Positions 35,401 to 43,682 of a stretch of DNA of 51,820 nucleotides are shown one piece after another. A program made the translations under genes and the position numbers. Numbering within the stretch: the first letter of the stretch is position 1; each line of letters begins with the position of its first letter. Below the pieces are notes generated by a model, which saw nothing but the letters and a program-made list of their open reading frames with translations, did no database searches and was not told the DNA's origin. This DNA is from an uncultured Ruminococcus sp. (GTDB lineage: Bacteria > Bacillota > Clostridia > Oscillospirales > Ruminococcaceae). The stretch covers positions 1 to 51,820 of the forward strand of contig CACYSH010000018.1 in NCBI GenBank assembly GCA_902776945.1, read 5' to 3'.

Positions 35401-38097
35401 TGCTGTTTTCCCGGAGCGTATAAACAAATCGGAAACTACGTTCTTCACATATTGATATTTGTTGGTATCATTTGCGGCAACGATGTTCAGGCAGGCTCTG
35501 AGTTCGCTGTCATCGGTCGAGAACATAAACTCACGGAGTCTGCGGACTTGTCCCTGACTTTCAAATACATCATTTCGCATATCTACGGATTCACGGCAAG
35601 CCTTTGCTTCCTCGATAATTGCTTCAAGAACGTGAGTGCCGGTTTTATATCCCGCAAAATAATCCATGCCATAGCCTGTGTTTTCACGGAATGAAACGAG
35701 GTCATTTATCAGAGGAATCAGTGTAGGGTACTGTTCAAGTCCGTGTTTCTCCATAACAACCGAAAAGTCGCCGATGCCATAATCGGGAACAGAAGGTGTA
35801 TTGAAAAGAGCATACAGAGCAGATGCCGCAAACATTGAAGACGCAGTATCCGGCAAATACTTTTGTGCCTCTTCATAAACAGCTATTATTTCTGTGCTGA
35901 GATACTCTGAATCCATAAGGGGACTGTTAAAAGCGTATGAAACGGCAGTATCTGCTGTCTTTATTGCCTGACCGACATAAACGGTTTCTCCGTTTTCGTC
36001 AGTTCTTGTTTTCTCCGACGATGCAGAAATTGCCGAAGCGCTGTTGAGATAAGTCAGGAGACAGTAAAGTTTATCTGCACCAAAACCGAAAGCGGTTGTG
36101 ATAACCGATGTATCGTCTATACCCAAAGCATCAAATCCGTCAGTATCTGTATATTTTTCATAGGCAGTCTGGAGCGATTCTTCCGGCTCGGAAATGGCTT
36201 CTTCTATCATATCCTCGTCATTGTCAAAGCTGTCATCATCGCTTTCATCGGGAGCAAGCTCCGCTTTTTTTTCTTCGAGCTTCTGCCTTAATGCAATAAT
36301 ACGTTCTGACTCATTGCTGAGTTTTAAATATTTCTCAGAGGCTTCATAGTTCTCTGTTTCAAAATACAGATCTGCAAGCTCGGGATATATGAGCGAAGCT
36401 CTTTGAGGGTAATAATCTTTCAGCTTGTTCCGCTTTACCATTTCAAGCCAGTCAAACAGCTCGCTTATGGCAGACTTGTAATTCTTCATAAAACGGTAGC
36501 AGCGTTCTTTACCCGTAATATAATTGAGCATTCTGCCATAGCTTGTAGGATCGCAGAGTTCCATAAGATAGTTCAGGGTGTTCAGCATTTTTTCATAATT
36601 ATTTGTTTTGTTGTAAAAATGATGTAATGCTTCGAGGTTTTTCATGGTCTTTGTTATCTGACCTACATATTTTTCAACAAATGCGCCAAGTTCCTCCAAA
36701 TAACCGAGATTCTCGTTTTCATTGCTGAGGGCAAGGTAGCACATAACGACCTGAGAAAAGGCAACTTCCTTGTCCTTATCATTTTTATCATTCATGTGCT
36801 TTTTATAGATTTCAATAGCGCCTTTGTAGTCTTTATTTGAGAACAAATAATTAGCAGAAGCCATTGAGATTCCGTCTAAAGTAACAGGCTTAGGATCTTC
36901 AGCTCCTCGCTTCATGGAAGAAACGACATACTTGCCGGCGATTTTTGACAGTGTAAACTTTACGCTGATAGGATCAAACTGCTTTGACCAGATCTTTTTG
37001 ATCTGATTTTGAAGCGAATCATCTTTAATGATCTTCAATTCAAAAGGATATTCTCTGCCGTCATCGTCCTTGACCGTTCCTTTTTCTTGGTGAAAGTTAT
37101 ATGTAACTATCTTTCCTTTATACTCCTTAGTAGTGTCAGGTTCGGGTTCCGGCGAAGCATTTCCTGTTTCAGATGATTTTTTAGTTTCCTTTACAGGGGC
37201 TTTTGAAAGAAAATCCGTAATTTTTTTCTCAATTTCATCTGAAGGATAAAACTGTTTGAGACTTTCCAACAGCTTCTTGGAATCAGAAAAATCAGCATCG
37301 TGCTTTATATAGTCTTTTCCTATCGCTTTAATGTTCTTTGACAGCATTTCCTTTATTTCGTCAGAGGAAGTATGATCCAGGACATACTTCATACCTGAAA
37401 TATCTTTTGTGATAACAGAAGATTTTCTTAGCACCTCAAAGGCTTCTGCCGATTCAGCCGGAGAATCAGATAACAGATAGATAGCTGAAAAAGCCGCCGC
37501 CTGCCGATACAATCCATTGTCATTATTGTTATCAGCTCCCTGATAAGCGGCACAATACGAATAACGACAGTTATCCGCATAGTAAAATGATTCCGAAGCT
37601 GCACTATATTCCTTGTGGGAAAGCTGGATATATGCCAGCATAAGATTAACTCCGGGATTGAAATCCCATTCGTTATCTTTAATAATATCCCAGATCAGCT
37701 GTATAGCTTCCTCAAACTTGGATTCATCATGGCTCTGCAAGTAGCTCTGGAATTTATTATAAGCCTGTTCAAAGGCTTTCTTTTCAGAAAATTCCATTGC
37801 CTTGTAAGCCCGCGAAACGGATTCCTTATCGCCGGACAGCTTCTTTATCTCAACAGGTAAAGGCTCTGGGTCATCAACAGGAGCAACTTCTTTATCAGAC
37901 AGCGGAGCTTGACCATACTCATCGACCATTCCGATTTGATCGTACCTGATCGTCGCTAATGAAGTAACTTTCACGGAAATTGCTTCTTTGCCGTCATTTT
38001 CGGCAACTGTCCCTTCAATGACCTGCCCTGCCAGGTTGGTGAATCGGACATGACATCCGGGTTGAAGTTCAGACAGCTTTTTGTCTAACAAACTCAT
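32464..38097 (-). CDS. Giant TPR / cold-shock-like / AAA (STAND-type) ATPase, 1877 residues
   Basis: Visible modules in order: an N-terminal SH3-like barrel (1-60, PGCHVRFTNLAGQVIEGTV); TPR-like helices (about 95-270); a cold-shock/S1-like domain (about 325-405, KGKIVTYNFHQEKGTVKDDD), which suggests RNA binding; more TPR-like repeats (about 420-600); an acidic linker; a long helical region; then an ATPase headed by FTGRETELTSIE, with Walker A GGRQLGKS near 1523 and Walker B FLLMLDEAD near 1610. A winged-helix segment ends the protein. This sensor-ATPase design is common in antiviral NTPases. It is the first gene of a two-gene operon with the HEPN protein. No named family was recognised for the full protein. 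Confidence 0.75.
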   Translation of the reverse strand: MSLLDKKLSELQPGCHVRFTNLAGQVIEGTVAENDGKEAISVKVTSLATIRYDQIGMVDEYGQAPLSDKEVAPVDDPEPLPVEIKKLSGDKESVSRAYKAMEFSEKKAFEQAYNKFQSYLQSHDESKFEEAIQLIWDIIKDNEWDFNPGVNLMLAYIQLSHKEYSAASESFYYADNCRYSYCAAYQGADNNNDNGLYRQAAAFSAIYLLSDSPAESAEAFEVLRKSSVITKDISGMKYVLDHTSSDEIKEMLSKNIKAIGKDYIKHDADFSDSKKLLESLKQFYPSDEIEKKITDFLSKAPVKETKKSSETGNASPEPEPDTTKEYKGKIVTYNFHQEKGTVKDDDGREYPFELKIIKDDSLQNQIKKIWSKQFDPISVKFTLSKIAGKYVVSSMKRGAEDPKPVTLDGISMASANYLFSNKDYKGAIEIYKKHMNDKNDKDKEVAFSQVVMCYLALSNENENLGYLEELGAFVEKYVGQITKTMKNLEALHHFYNKTNNYEKMLNTLNYLMELCDPTSYGRMLNYITGKERCYRFMKNYKSAISELFDWLEMVKRNKLKDYYPQRASLIYPELADLYFETENYEASEKYLKLSNESERIIALRQKLEEKKAELAPDESDDDSFDNDEDMIEEAISEPEESLQTAYEKYTDTDGFDALGIDDTSVITTAFGFGADKLYCLLTYLNSASAISASSEKTRTDENGETVYVGQAIKTADTAVSYAFNSPLMDSEYLSTEIIAVYEEAQKYLPDTASSMFAASALYALFNTPSVPDYGIGDFSVVMEKHGLEQYPTLIPLINDLVSFRENTGYGMDYFAGYKTGTHVLEAIIEEAKACRESVDMRNDVFESQGQVRRLREFMFSTDDSELRACLNIVAANDTNKYQYVKNVVSDLFIRSGKTATIDNIDIKKVDKFIDGFWDRARDVILDEGRHIQRPHDKIKGSKRNNIVITIRRILSCVCDWLSVAEHSSGNENSFASSQYDKLAPKVINELNSIISSCTSALDKGFDWGTESLRRAAEEILSKMNGTYSNKSRRYFFIDFLKGEDVLLNDSYLPETQSTFCGVPGFNILSRIKRHAERVLPELHERFTEILSNDESKHNFRSARLIRAYGEDMGIKEITEHTDLAQYNDCLKQARQRFETKSQYFYDELNLCENHGTISNINGEKDKIWSIADDWNRISKITGDYGFYVRLLEVLRNDISVKAEKKGEQLMRQLDDIASNPNYNFGVFSKEMIEAKINDQNFSSAEFTMGCILRGDVNAISDYSNEPLGYFTEFIEEYATNSRAVRGAGRDIADTIFDYSGKKDLEKALQVLTNNAHKETKGGANLLKNWIPRGGPANTELLSALLTRLGFKPVSVVADESIDFEAYHVFCRKQIGKVNYIHHIPAFGSKSETEGFRVLCLYGTYNCDALMDKFRSANSTAVHTLVLLDFALNIEERRRLARKIKEEKTFSKTFIVLDRVVLFYLAKHYAENTVLRRFLAVTLPFAYYQPFVEASRQDMPPELFTGRETELTSIESPEGANLVYGGRQLGKSALLKMARKNIDRNANGDRAVLIEIKDMTAADALKVVCDKLILENILDENCKCETWNELALHIHKRLMNDDPEKRINYFLLMLDEADTFIATSGVTEDQPITALKNLPSDRFKLVMAGLHNLSRYNRESMHLNSNLIHLTPITIKQFRREEATKLLTRILAYLGFKFNQKIIDSILASTYNYPGLIQFYCQKLLEAMKNDDYAGYNESTTPTYEVTESHYKKVLSDKAFTELVDQKFEATLFTEEEGHSNYHIIALIIAYLYYAEPNDKGYTEADLLRIAEEYHINRVISLKPEQRSEILKEMCDLNVITDMEGNYRFATDGFRKYLGNQDKIEKSLGEYFEEAVTA

Positions 38098-38101
38098 AAT
38101 A

Positions 38102-38177
38102 GACCTCCTAATATAATAGTCTTATACAGCCATTGGCTATACAAGACTATTATACCATATATTTAGTTAAAGTTCAA
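38102..38177 (-). promoter_or_regulatory. Promoter and palindromic operator/5' hairpin of the giant AAA operon
   Basis: On the minus strand TTGAAC (38172-38177) and TATAAT (38149-38154) are separated by 17 bp with TGG before the -10 box. Overlapping the end of the -10 box and filling the leader is a 17-bp inverted repeat (38115-38131 and 38135-38151: AATAGTCTTATACAGCC and its near complement, two mismatches that are G-U in RNA). AGGAGGTC (38102-38109) precedes the ATG. A repressor site or a leader hairpin are both possible. Confidence 0.75.
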
Positions 38178-38264
38178 CATCTTTTTACCAACAATGACAA
38201 TATTTCATTTGTTTTTCACAAATTAACAAACGATTGTTCGCTGAGGCTGGCTTGCAGTTCATTT

Positions 38265-38488
38265 TCCTCTTTTAATTTTGACCGCTCATCTTGCGGCTAT
38301 TACCTGACTTTGTTTTATTTTCGGCTTTGCATGGTTGCGCCTGCGGCGCAAATGGAACTCTGCCCCATACCCCGCAAGGGGACTCCTCGCTTAGCGCGAA
38401 CGGCACGAACGAGTTCGTGCAATCGTGCGGTTGACCCCCTCGCCAGCGCACGGGCGCTGGATCCCGTGTCCGTTCCCTACTTTGCGGC
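38265..38488. repeat. GC-rich composite repeat module
   Basis: This is the third copy of the module at 17697 and 28615: GGCTTTGCATGGTTGCG, CCATACCCCGCAAGGGG, a GCACGAACGAGTTCGTGC palindrome, and CGCTGGATCCCGTGTC. It is preceded by a fragment of the 92-bp hairpin family's right flank (TTTTAATTTTGACCG). There is no gene. Confidence 0.65.
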
Positions 38489-39304
38489 TCACAATATCTT
38501 TACTTCTTCTCCGCTATGCAAAGCTGTGAGCTTATCGCCCATGATCTCTTTCATCAGCCCGAATGCGGGGATACCCGTACAATGACCGCTGTAAAAGACG
38601 GTATTCATCTGTGATAACTCCCGTGCCGTCTGAATAATGACCGCCTTTTCCTCATCGGTATGCTCGCCGTCTTTTTTCATCATGTGAAATCCGGTGATAA
38701 CGCAGTCGGGTTCGCCGCCGAAAAGCTCGTGATAGCGGTCAAGTATATTGAGTATTCCGTTATGCGAACAGCCCGAAAGCAGCCGGTTTTTCCCGCTCTG
38801 CCTGATGACCAGACACTGCTCATGAGCGAAATCATCGGGGACTTTCCCGCCGTTTTCAATTCGCGACAGCTTACGATTGCCCTGCGGATAGCACCGCCTG
38901 CCCTTTATCCCGCTGAAAAGGAACAGCTCGTCATCAAGCCGGACATCGCCGCCGACCAGCCGCACATTCGGCAGATCGAGTATAGCCTTGTCAATGCCGA
39001 TGTATTTTTCGCCGTTGTAATGCGGCTCGGCGGCTTTTCTCTGCATTATTATCTGCGCGGTATGGTTTATCTGCGAAAACGGCATTATACCGCCCGAATG
39101 GTCGTAATGACCGTGACTGAGTATCACCGTATCAACTGCGGACAGGTCGATTCCGAGGATCTCCGCATTCTTAACAACAGCGTCTGTTTGTCCCGTATCG
39201 AGCAGAAGTTTGTGCTTTTTGGTCTCGATATAGAGCGACAGCCCGTGTTCGGCTATACAGCCCTCATGACCGCAGGTGTTTTCTACAAGCGTGACTATCT
39301 TCAT
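38489..39304 (-). CDS. MBL-fold metallo-hydrolase
   Basis: This 271-residue protein begins MKIVTLVENTCGHEGCIAEH. The metal site is clear in ILSHGHYDHSGGI (HxHxDH), with further ligands in SGCSHNGILN and a C-terminal ITGFHMM. It resembles the group annotated as dihydropterin or beta-RFAP synthase-like hydrolases; the substrate is unknown. The ATG at 39304 is preferred over an upstream one because GAAAGGTAG lies just before it. It starts just downstream of the C_GCAxxG_C_C gene stop, so the two likely form an operon. Confidence 0.88.
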   Translation of the reverse strand: MKIVTLVENTCGHEGCIAEHGLSLYIETKKHKLLLDTGQTDAVVKNAEILGIDLSAVDTVILSHGHYDHSGGIMPFSQINHTAQIIMQRKAAEPHYNGEKYIGIDKAILDLPNVRLVGGDVRLDDELFLFSGIKGRRCYPQGNRKLSRIENGGKVPDDFAHEQCLVIRQSGKNRLLSGCSHNGILNILDRYHELFGGEPDCVITGFHMMKKDGEHTDEEKAVIIQTARELSQMNTVFYSGHCTGIPAFGLMKEIMGDKLTALHSGEEVKIL

Positions 39305-39311
39305 AAGGATG

Positions 39312-39779
39312 CTACCTTTCGGGCGGATTTTCTTCGAGATAGCGGTCAAGTATCTCCGCCGCCGTTCTGACGAATTTCACACACGGTCTGACTTTATAGT
39401 ATTGTTCGGTGCGTTTTTCGGGAGTGGGCGTGCTTGTGACCTCCAGTCCTTTCAGCAGCTCGCGGCAGATGATAGTTTCGTGCTTTTTGCGAAATTCCTC
39501 CGCAAGATACTGGATTCGTTTGTAATGCTCGGTTTTTATTGAATTATCGGTCTCCGTTCCTTCGCCGTAGAGTATGCCGGCGATCATGAACATTGCAGAG
39601 CAGGTGCCGCAGACCTCGCGCATTCGTCCCATACCGCCGCCAAAGGAGGACGAAATGCGCTTTGAAAGTTCTTCGTCCATACCTGTGACATCGGAAAATG
39701 CCACAAAAACAGACTGTGCGCAATTATATCCCTGTGTAAAAAGGGCGGCTGCTTTTTCAATATGATCGTATTTCATCAT
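39312..39779 (-). CDS. C_GCAxxG_C_C family protein (putative redox)
   Basis: This 155-residue protein has the family's defining cysteines: GYNCAQSV, then SSFGGGMGRMREVCGTCSAMF and later IICRELL and VRPCVKFV. Such proteins are predicted redox or metal-binding proteins of unknown role. It precedes the MBL-fold gene with a 7-bp gap. Confidence 0.88.
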   Translation of the reverse strand: MMKYDHIEKAAALFTQGYNCAQSVFVAFSDVTGMDEELSKRISSSFGGGMGRMREVCGTCSAMFMIAGILYGEGTETDNSIKTEHYKRIQYLAEEFRKKHETIICRELLKGLEVTSTPTPEKRTEQYYKVRPCVKFVRTAAEILDRYLEENPPER

Positions 39780-39902
39780 TGTTTATCGCTATCCTTATAA
39801 TTCATTTTCGTGTATTGTCAAGGATTTTGCAAAGTTGTGACGGACGCTGGCGAGGGGTCTGCTCTTACTTTGCGCTTTTTGTCAGCAAAGAATTAATCCG
39901 CT

Positions 39903-40859
39903 TTATTCAGCGAACTTTATTACGCCGTTCGCACGGAGCTGTCTTAAAAACGTAAATCTTGCAATATCCTTACATTCGGGCTTTACCATATAATACATAT
40001 AATGTTCAAGCAGATTGAGCGTCTCGTATGTTCTGCCCTCTATCTTAAACTGGCTGAATCCCATAGGAACGTATTTGTTCCATATATCATCGGGAGTTAT
40101 ATGCGTACTTAACTGCTGTATATCAAAAATGGTTCTGTTGACGCTCGGACATTTATCGAACTGCTTTCCCTGAGGGATTTTTTCATTTAGCTTTTCGGCA
40201 GAATAGTCGGTATTCGGGTGTTTTCTTATGTAGTCGGCGTATTCTATCTGCTGTAAGCCGATGACTCTGTAATGCTCGGAACGCCTTTCGCAGCCGGGAT
40301 CGCAGCAGGCATTTACAAGAAGCTCGCATTTATCCTTATCGGGTATCTTTTCAAGTATATCGAATTTATTATTAAGGTCGTAGTCTATGACAACTATATG
40401 ATAATCCTTTTCAATCTCCGAATACAAAGCGTCGGGGTCGGTGATACGCTTGCAGGTGGAGCTGGTCAGCTTGTAATTCGGATATTTTTTTCTTATATAT
40501 TCCTCAAGAAGCGGAGAAAAAACAATGACCTCGTTCAGACCGTTATCTGCGGTTTCCATTACCATATTGCAGAAAACATCATAGAGGTGCTTTTTCTCTA
40601 TCATGGGATTTGTAAAAGTGAATCTGAGCGGTATGCCCCTTTCGTTAAAGGCTTCAATAACGGTCTTTACAAAATTCTTGTCACAGTAACCGCTGCACAG
40701 CCTTCCGCCGTTCCACAGCGAGGGAGGAAAGCTGCCGTATACCGAAGCAATTTCCACGCCTTCACGGAAATATTGCGGACATCGTTTCAGCATTTCCGCA
40801 AAGATAAGATTGAATCTGAAATGACCGGCGAAATCCGGCAAATGAAATCGTACTCTCAT
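39903..40859 (-). CDS. Conserved hypothetical protein, U32-peptidase-like
   Basis: This protein of about 318 residues starts MRVRFHLPDFAGHFRFNLIF. It shows a TIM-barrel-like run of strands (FREGVEIASVYGSFPPSLWN, IPLRFTFTNPMI, EVIVFSPLLEEYIRKKYP, HIVVIDYDLN) and cysteines in VNACCDPGCERR, with FSQFKIEGRT near the end. The last motif and the order recall peptidase family U32-type proteins that act on RNA-linked or cofactor substrates. That assignment is tentative. The start at 40859 has AAAGGAAG upstream. It is a lone gene. Confidence 0.6.
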   Translation of the reverse strand: MRVRFHLPDFAGHFRFNLIFAEMLKRCPQYFREGVEIASVYGSFPPSLWNGGRLCSGYCDKNFVKTVIEAFNERGIPLRFTFTNPMIEKKHLYDVFCNMVMETADNGLNEVIVFSPLLEEYIRKKYPNYKLTSSTCKRITDPDALYSEIEKDYHIVVIDYDLNNKFDILEKIPDKDKCELLVNACCDPGCERRSEHYRVIGLQQIEYADYIRKHPNTDYSAEKLNEKIPQGKQFDKCPSVNRTIFDIQQLSTHITPDDIWNKYVPMGFSQFKIEGRTYETLNLLEHYMYYMVKPECKDIARFTFLRQLRANGVIKFAE

Positions 40860-41395
40860 AATAACTTCCTTTCGTCTTTTTTGCGGAACGCCGTCCCGCA
40901 CTCTGCCAAACGGATAACGTTTCTTTGTGATCCGTTTTCTTTATCAATTTTTAAGGATATATTCCGGTGGCTGTTATATATCGTTCGCCTTAAAAAGCGA
41001 TATGACATTTTTTTGAATACCTATATAAATGAGCAGGTTCGTCAAATGCACAAATAAAAACGGCGAGCTTACAATATTATTATATCATGTTATCGTGAAA
41101 AAGTCAATCGTTTTGACTTGCAGTACACGGAAATCAATTTTGTTATGTTTATTAGAATACTTGTAGGGGCGCACCCATGTGTGCGCCCCTACATATTAAA
41201 AAATCGGGGGAAAGACAGTATATTTGTATGATTTTCTGACAGGGAAGTGCTGACAGCTAATTTCACTAAATGAAACTTTAGTGCAATTAGCTGGAAGATT
41301 TTGCATAAGCGAAATGAACGTAGTTAGGTTGTCATAATAAAAAATATCCTTTTGGGGTTACACAAAATTGAAAAAATTTTCTGCCGAAAAAGAAA
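40860..41395. repeat. Gene-free stretch with inverted repeats
   Basis: At 41126-41141 lies CACGGAAATCAATTTT, identical to the terminal repeat of the MITE at 50764, followed by GTAGGGGCGCACCCATGTGT and its complement (41164-41193). No second terminus is present, so this is a partial copy. At 41255-41292 a 16-bp inverted repeat (AGCTAATTTCACTAAA / TTTAGTGCAATTAGCT, one mismatch) lies inside a weaker outer pair TGACA/TGTCA (41251-41334). No ORF is credible. Confidence 0.7.
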
Positions 41396-41434
41396 GACGG
41401 CTCGGAGAGCTTGCTGCACTCTATCCGAGCCGTC
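41396..41434 (-). terminator. Terminator of the DUF4003 gene
   Basis: GACGGCTCGGA (41396-41406) pairs with TCCGAGCCGTC (41424-41434), and an A-rich run to the left gives a T-rich tail on the minus strand. Confidence 0.75.
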
Positions 41435-41441
41435 CGTAATG

Positions 41442-42488
41442 TCAGTCTTTTTGATTGTTGCCGTCAGCCGGCTGCTCTGTACTGCCAGTATCGGCAGTGG
41501 CGCTTAATATCGCAGACACCACATTTGATATAACAGTAATCATTGTTACTACCTGCTGGGCTTTAATGATCGTGAATGCGTTGTTGATAACTACATTGCT
41601 TACCATTGGTGCGCCTGTCCCGTTGTGTTCGGCAACAAGCAGCTCGGCAACCATAAGGCGCTGCTTCTGGCTGTCGGGTTTATAATCAAATCCCCTGCTG
41701 TCTTTCAGATATTCGTAGACCTCTGAAATTTCGCCGACAATGCTTTCGGGTTCTTCATTAATATCTGTCAGCATACCAAACGATGAAAAAATATATCCGT
41801 CCACGAGCGCCGACTTGTTTTGCCGCAGCGTATCGTAGAGCTTGATAACCTTGTCGCATTTTTCCCTGATGTCTCCGCCTGTCAGCGCAAGAATTTCACT
41901 TAGCCGCTGAACGGAGTCGGAGCCTATCCTGATTTTGCGGGTGTTTTTGAGATAATCAAGGCATTCGTTCATATCGCTCAGTATCGAATCTGTCGGTCTG
42001 TCAGACAGCGCAAGGAGTATCACATAGGAAATATCATCGGAATCCGTAAGTATCGGGTGGTCTTTTTCCATTTGTTTCATAATTTCGTTATGCTTTTTTA
42101 CAACCTCGTCAGCGTCGGTTTGCCTGCCGAGCTTACAGATCAGCATTGCCGCGAGAACCATAAACGAATTATCCCTGAAATGTCCCTTATGCAGTTTTTT
42201 GTATGTCGTCTTGACATCTTCAAGATACTGCTCCGCGTCATCTGACAATGCCATTTCACTGAGCAAAGCCAGCCTTACAGCTTCCCTGTACTCGGAGAAA
42301 ACGCCCGTATGCCTGTTCAGAATATTGCGGCATTCTGTCAGCTTTTCAATATCGGCTTCCTTGTCTGCTCCGGTAAATATCAGCCCTGCCGCTATGCTCA
42401 TGGCAGCATTTTCAAATAAAAACTTCTTTGAGATCGCCGAACGGTTTCGCTCAAACATCTCACATTTGTTTCTTAAAGTATCGGTCAT
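41442..42488 (-). CDS. DUF4003 family protein
   Basis: This 348-residue helical protein begins MTDTLRNKCEMFERNRSAIS with AAGGAGGAT upstream (ATG at 42488). It carries motifs of the DUF4003 family, such as NAAMSIAAGLIFTGADKEAD, HFRDNSFMVLAAMLIC and YKPDSQKQRLMVAELLVAEH. The C-terminus contains a hydrophobic stretch (VVTMITVISNVVSAILSAT). Family function is unknown. It is transcribed alone. Confidence 0.8.
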   Translation of the reverse strand: MTDTLRNKCEMFERNRSAISKKFLFENAAMSIAAGLIFTGADKEADIEKLTECRNILNRHTGVFSEYREAVRLALLSEMALSDDAEQYLEDVKTTYKKLHKGHFRDNSFMVLAAMLICKLGRQTDADEVVKKHNEIMKQMEKDHPILTDSDDISYVILLALSDRPTDSILSDMNECLDYLKNTRKIRIGSDSVQRLSEILALTGGDIREKCDKVIKLYDTLRQNKSALVDGYIFSSFGMLTDINEEPESIVGEISEVYEYLKDSRGFDYKPDSQKQRLMVAELLVAEHNGTGAPMVSNVVINNAFTIIKAQQVVTMITVISNVVSAILSATADTGSTEQPADGNNQKD

Positions 42489-42668
42489 ATTATCCTCCTT
42501 TTTATGTTTTCGATTCGGCTTAACTGAAAGCAGCCTGTTTCTCACGGTATTTCGGGGATATAAAATTTACATTTTAAAGCTGCAAATGTCAAGTCTTTTT
42601 CGCAAAATATGCCCTGTTCGGTATACGATACACAGGGGCAAAAACTACCGTCCGAACCCGATAAAAGT

Positions 42669-42826
42669 AATATATTTAACCAAAAATCAAAAACTTCTTA
42701 TAAACTTCACTAAACGTTTACAAACGAATACGTTTTCGGGGCTTTTTTTGTTGCGGATTTGTTGCGCCCTGTGTGGTATAATATAATCACAGGCAAATTC
42801 AGGAACGAGTTATACATAATTCTTAG
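42669..42826 (+). promoter_or_regulatory. Upstream copy of a duplicated promoter region (orphan)
   Basis: The segment shares with 42894-43046 the blocks AATATATTTAACCAAAAA, TTCACTAA, GTTTACAA-CGAATACGTTTTCG, TTTGTTGCG and GTGGTATAATATA. An extended -10 TGGTATAAT lies at 42774-42782. No gene follows before the second copy. A third, truncated copy lies at 50950-50993. Confidence 0.65.
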
Positions 42827-42893
42827 ACGGTCTGTAAATTTTACTATGGAATGGAACTCGGCAGAAATTTTAACGTCAGGTTGGGCAAAAATC

Positions 42894-43046
42894 AATATAT
42901 TTAACCAAAAAATTTCACTAAGCGCCGCAAAGTTTACAAAAAGTTTACAATCGAATACGTTTTCGAAGCAAAATTTGTTGCGCTTTTGTTGCACTTTTGT
43001 GGTATAATATATACATAGTCAAATTGAGGAAGTAATTATATATAAT
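42894..43046 (+). promoter_or_regulatory. Promoter region of the surface-protein locus
   Basis: This is the second copy of the duplicated block, with extended -10 TGGTATAAT (43001-43009). The conserved TCGAATACGTTTTCG block about 50 bp upstream of the -10 box is a candidate regulator site. GGAGGT (43062-43067) follows. Confidence 0.65.
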
Positions 43047-43074
43047 TCCCGGAAAAGTAATGGAGGTAATCAAG

Positions 43075-43650
43075 GTGAATGAAAATGAGAATCAGAAAAA
43101 GGGTATTGTAATATCACGGAAAACTATCGTGATAATCGCGGTCTTGTTCCTGCTGCTGCTGGCGGGGGGCGTGGCTGTCGGGCTGAACCTTGCCAATAAG
43201 AAGGAAGGCTCGGGGGAAACGCAGGGCGGCTCTGTTGAGACGGTCGCGCAGACCGACAGCAGCAAGCCCGATATTGAGCTTGATGAAAACGCGGGCGCTT
43301 ACACGGGCGAGCTTCCGAAGGACAAGAGCAATGATTCGGCGGTGGGTATCAAAATTCCCGGCTACCCCTCTATCACGATAGCGAAGGACACGCAGGACGT
43401 TAAAATGGCTCTGCTGAACCCCGAAGGAAATCCCTGTTATTTCAAGTTCGTCATAGCCTTGAAGGAGAATGACGAAACGCTCTTTGAATCGAAGTACGTC
43501 AAGCCGGGCGACTGCATTTATGACGTACATCTCGCCAAGCCGCTCGCGGCAGGCGAACACCCCGCAGTCATAAAAATATCGACAATATCGCTCGACAGCG
43601 GAACGCCCCTTAACGGCGCGAATGTTGAGACGGTTTTGATAGCAAAGTAA
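43075..43650 (+). CDS. Membrane-anchored extracytoplasmic protein
   Basis: This protein of about 191 residues is best started at the GTG at 43075, seven bases after GGAGGT; an ATG five codons earlier contains that ribosome site. One membrane segment (TIVIIAVLFLLLLAGGVAVG) is followed by an acidic Ser/Thr/Gly linker and a beta-rich domain (SITIAKDTQDVKMALLNPEG, CYFKFVIALKEND, KPLAAGEHPAVIKISTIS). It is the first gene of the surface-protein locus and may serve assembly of the products that follow. No family was recognised. Confidence 0.75.
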   Translation: MNENENQKKGIVISRKTIVIIAVLFLLLLAGGVAVGLNLANKKEGSGETQGGSVETVAQTDSSKPDIELDENAGAYTGELPKDKSNDSAVGIKIPGYPSITIAKDTQDVKMALLNPEGNPCYFKFVIALKENDETLFESKYVKPGDCIYDVHLAKPLAAGEHPAVIKISTISLDSGTPLNGANVETVLIAK

Positions 43651-43682
43651 AAAACTTTTACAATTTTAAGGAGGAACTAATC

